Assembly (NCBI GenBank): GCA_024233865.1
Contig: JACKPA010000015.1
Coordinates: 1-64,000, forward strand
DNA from: Leptospiraceae bacterium
GTDB taxonomy: Bacteria > Spirochaetota > Leptospiria > Leptospirales > Leptospiraceae
Length of the DNA: 64,000 nucleotides
Direction of reading: 5' to 3'
A model generated the notes under the pieces. The model did not search any database. It worked only from the letters and a program-made list of their open reading frames with translations, and was not told the DNA's origin. How positions within the stretch are numbered: position 1 is the stretch's first letter; each line of letters begins with the position of its first letter. This document shows positions 62,887 to 64,000 of this stretch, piece after piece. The position numbers and the translations under genes are program-made.

Positions 62887-63825
62887 ATGATAGTTCAATC
62901 TGAAAATTTCTTAACTACTTTTTCGCAAGATATTCTTAGGAATCTCCTAACTTCAGCTCGTACACTCGTAGCAAATGATATTATGCCAAGGGAAATTGGA
63001 AGGGCAATCGTTGATTTTACTGCTCAATTGTTATACGAACCACCTAGGGGATTAAAAATAGAAAAAGAAGATGTTGATGGAATGTCCGCTTTATGGATTT
63101 CTGATAAACGATTTTCTACCACCAATAATGTTCTTCTTTATTTCCATGGAGGCGGTTACCATATGTGTTCTCCTTACACCCACAAAAGGCTTGTTTACAA
63201 AGTATGCAGAACGGCAAGGTTAAAGTCTCTTGTTATTGATTACAGAAAATCACCTGAACACCGCTTCCCAGCTCCTATAGAAGACGGGGAGAAGGCTTAC
63301 AATTGGCTTCTTGAACGAGGTTATAAGTCAGAAAATATAGTTTTTGGTGGTGATTCGGCAGGAGGAGGTTTAACCATGGCTGTCCTTCTACAAATCAAGG
63401 AAAGAGGTTACCCTCTCCCTAAAGCTGCATTTTGTATTTCACCATGGGTAGATTTAGAATGTATAGGAGACACAACTATCACAAAAAAAGATAGGGACCC
63501 TTGGCTTGGTTTAATGCCTATAAAATCTTATGCAAGAACCTATTTAAATGGGAATCATCCTAGACATTATTTGGCATCTCCTATTTATGGAGATTTAAAA
63601 GGCTTGCCACCGATTCTAATTCATGTCGGAAGTGATGAAATTCTTTTGGATGATGCAAGAAGGCTTTATGAAAAAGCTCTGGAAAGTGGGACTTACGCCA
63701 AATTAAAGGTTTGGGAGAACATGATTCATGTTTTTCAGAGTTTTGATGCTTTTTTTAAAGATGCACACAAATCAATTTATGAAATAGGAAAATTTTTGAG
63801 GACAAATCTCGCAGTCTCCATGTAA
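62887..63825 (+). CDS. HSL-family alpha/beta-hydrolase (carboxylesterase)
   Basis: 312 residues from the ATG at 62887 (a GTG at 62878 is also possible). Oxyanion motif HGGGYHM and nucleophile Ser in FGGDSAGGGL are followed by an acidic residue in HVGSDEILLDD and the His in MIHVFQSF, completing the hormone-sensitive-lipase-type triad. No signal peptide, so it is cytoplasmic. It probably hydrolyses short- to medium-chain esters. Confidence 0.9.
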   Translation: MIVQSENFLTTFSQDILRNLLTSARTLVANDIMPREIGRAIVDFTAQLLYEPPRGLKIEKEDVDGMSALWISDKRFSTTNNVLLYFHGGGYHMCSPYTHKRLVYKVCRTARLKSLVIDYRKSPEHRFPAPIEDGEKAYNWLLERGYKSENIVFGGDSAGGGLTMAVLLQIKERGYPLPKAAFCISPWVDLECIGDTTITKKDRDPWLGLMPIKSYARTYLNGNHPRHYLASPIYGDLKGLPPILIHVGSDEILLDDARRLYEKALESGTYAKLKVWENMIHVFQSFDAFFKDAHKSIYEIGKFLRTNLAVSM

Positions 63826-63828
63826 AAT

Positions 63829-64000
63829 TCAATCGACTCTGATTGATTCTTTAACCTCAGCCAAAAATTTCCCTTCCGAAAGGATTACTTCCAACTCCTG
63901 CCCTTTTTGAACTTGTTTATAAGACGTGATTACCTTTTTTTGCAAATCTCTTACGACGGAATAACCCCTTTTAAGAGTCAAAAGAGGAGAAAAGTTTTCA
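63829..64000 (-). CDS. xseA: Exodeoxyribonuclease VII large subunit, C-terminal end (cut by window edge)
   Basis: The last 57 codons are in the window. They read FSPLLTLKRGYSVVRD, then KVITSYKQVQKGQELEVILS and a final beta strand before the stop, matching the C terminus of XseA, where the LARGYS-like motif is conserved. ExoVII degrades single-stranded DNA with XseB. It is convergent with the esterase, three bases apart. Confidence 0.85.
   Translation of the reverse strand, partial: ENFSPLLTLKRGYSVVRDLQKKVITSYKQVQKGQELEVILSEGKFLAEVKESIRVD

Overview
The window is AT-rich DNA that looks like the chromosome of a Leptospira-like spirochaete (family Leptospiraceae or close kin). This is inferred from gene content: several membrane adenylate cyclases with HAMP domains, FecR/fibronectin-like envelope proteins, a DUF2225 protein, many lipoproteins with loose lipoboxes, a TonB-dependent receptor, and a free-standing acyltransferase resembling the domain of type I fatty-acid synthases. 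No tRNA, rRNA or CRISPR array was seen.

Layout. 0-3.7 kb: edge of a betaine-type methyltransferase, a large cyclic-nucleotide-binding protein and a response regulator. 3.8-6.2 kb: a small mobile island with two near-identical IS200/IS605 tnpA genes, xisH/xisI fragments in a 191-bp direct duplication, a YoeB-type toxin-antitoxin pair and a VCBS-protein remnant. 6.2-10 kb: a giant surface lipoprotein gene with 13 beta-propeller repeats, split by a frameshift and truncated by the insertion sequence. 10-11 kb: a PIN toxin-antitoxin pair and a retropepsin-like protease. 11-16.6 kb: an operon of FecR/FN3 protein, adenylate cyclase and an FN3-like envelope protein. 17-21 kb: FN3 protein, Na+/solute symporter, a 39-residue membrane peptide and AsnB. 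21-23.5 kb: an aspartate-carbamoyltransferase homologue lacking the aspartate-binding motif, translationally coupled to an M20 carbamoylase. 23.7-29.8 kb: TonB receptor, periplasmic binding/TPR protein and a second adenylate cyclase.

29.8-38.6 kb: envelope proteins, one with a translated 21-bp minisatellite at its N terminus, then truA, DUF2225, YHS, YgjV and lipase-chaperone-like genes. 38.7-43.75 kb: five consecutive genes (FadL-type porin, gmhA, FecR, Kelch lipoprotein, outer-membrane protein) all broken by frameshifts, either a decaying island or a poor-quality stretch of assembly. 43.8-50.7 kb: acyltransferase, RNA methyltransferase, lipoproteins, rmlD, SBBP and TPR proteins.

50.8-55 kb: the most interesting block, an operon of an ECF-like sigma factor with an inserted middle region, a 254-residue protein of unknown family, a CHAT caspase-like protease with intact His and Cys, and a cysteine-cluster protein. 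It recalls the protease/anti-sigma/sigma arrangement of CRISPR-linked Craspase systems but has no CRISPR. 55-60 kb: M23 peptidase, two SH3 paralogues, M48 lipoprotein, an NYN-cold-shock fusion and recO. 60-64 kb: nucleosidase-like and PD-(D/E)xK-like proteins, DUF423, a lipoprotein, an HSL-type esterase and the end of xseA.
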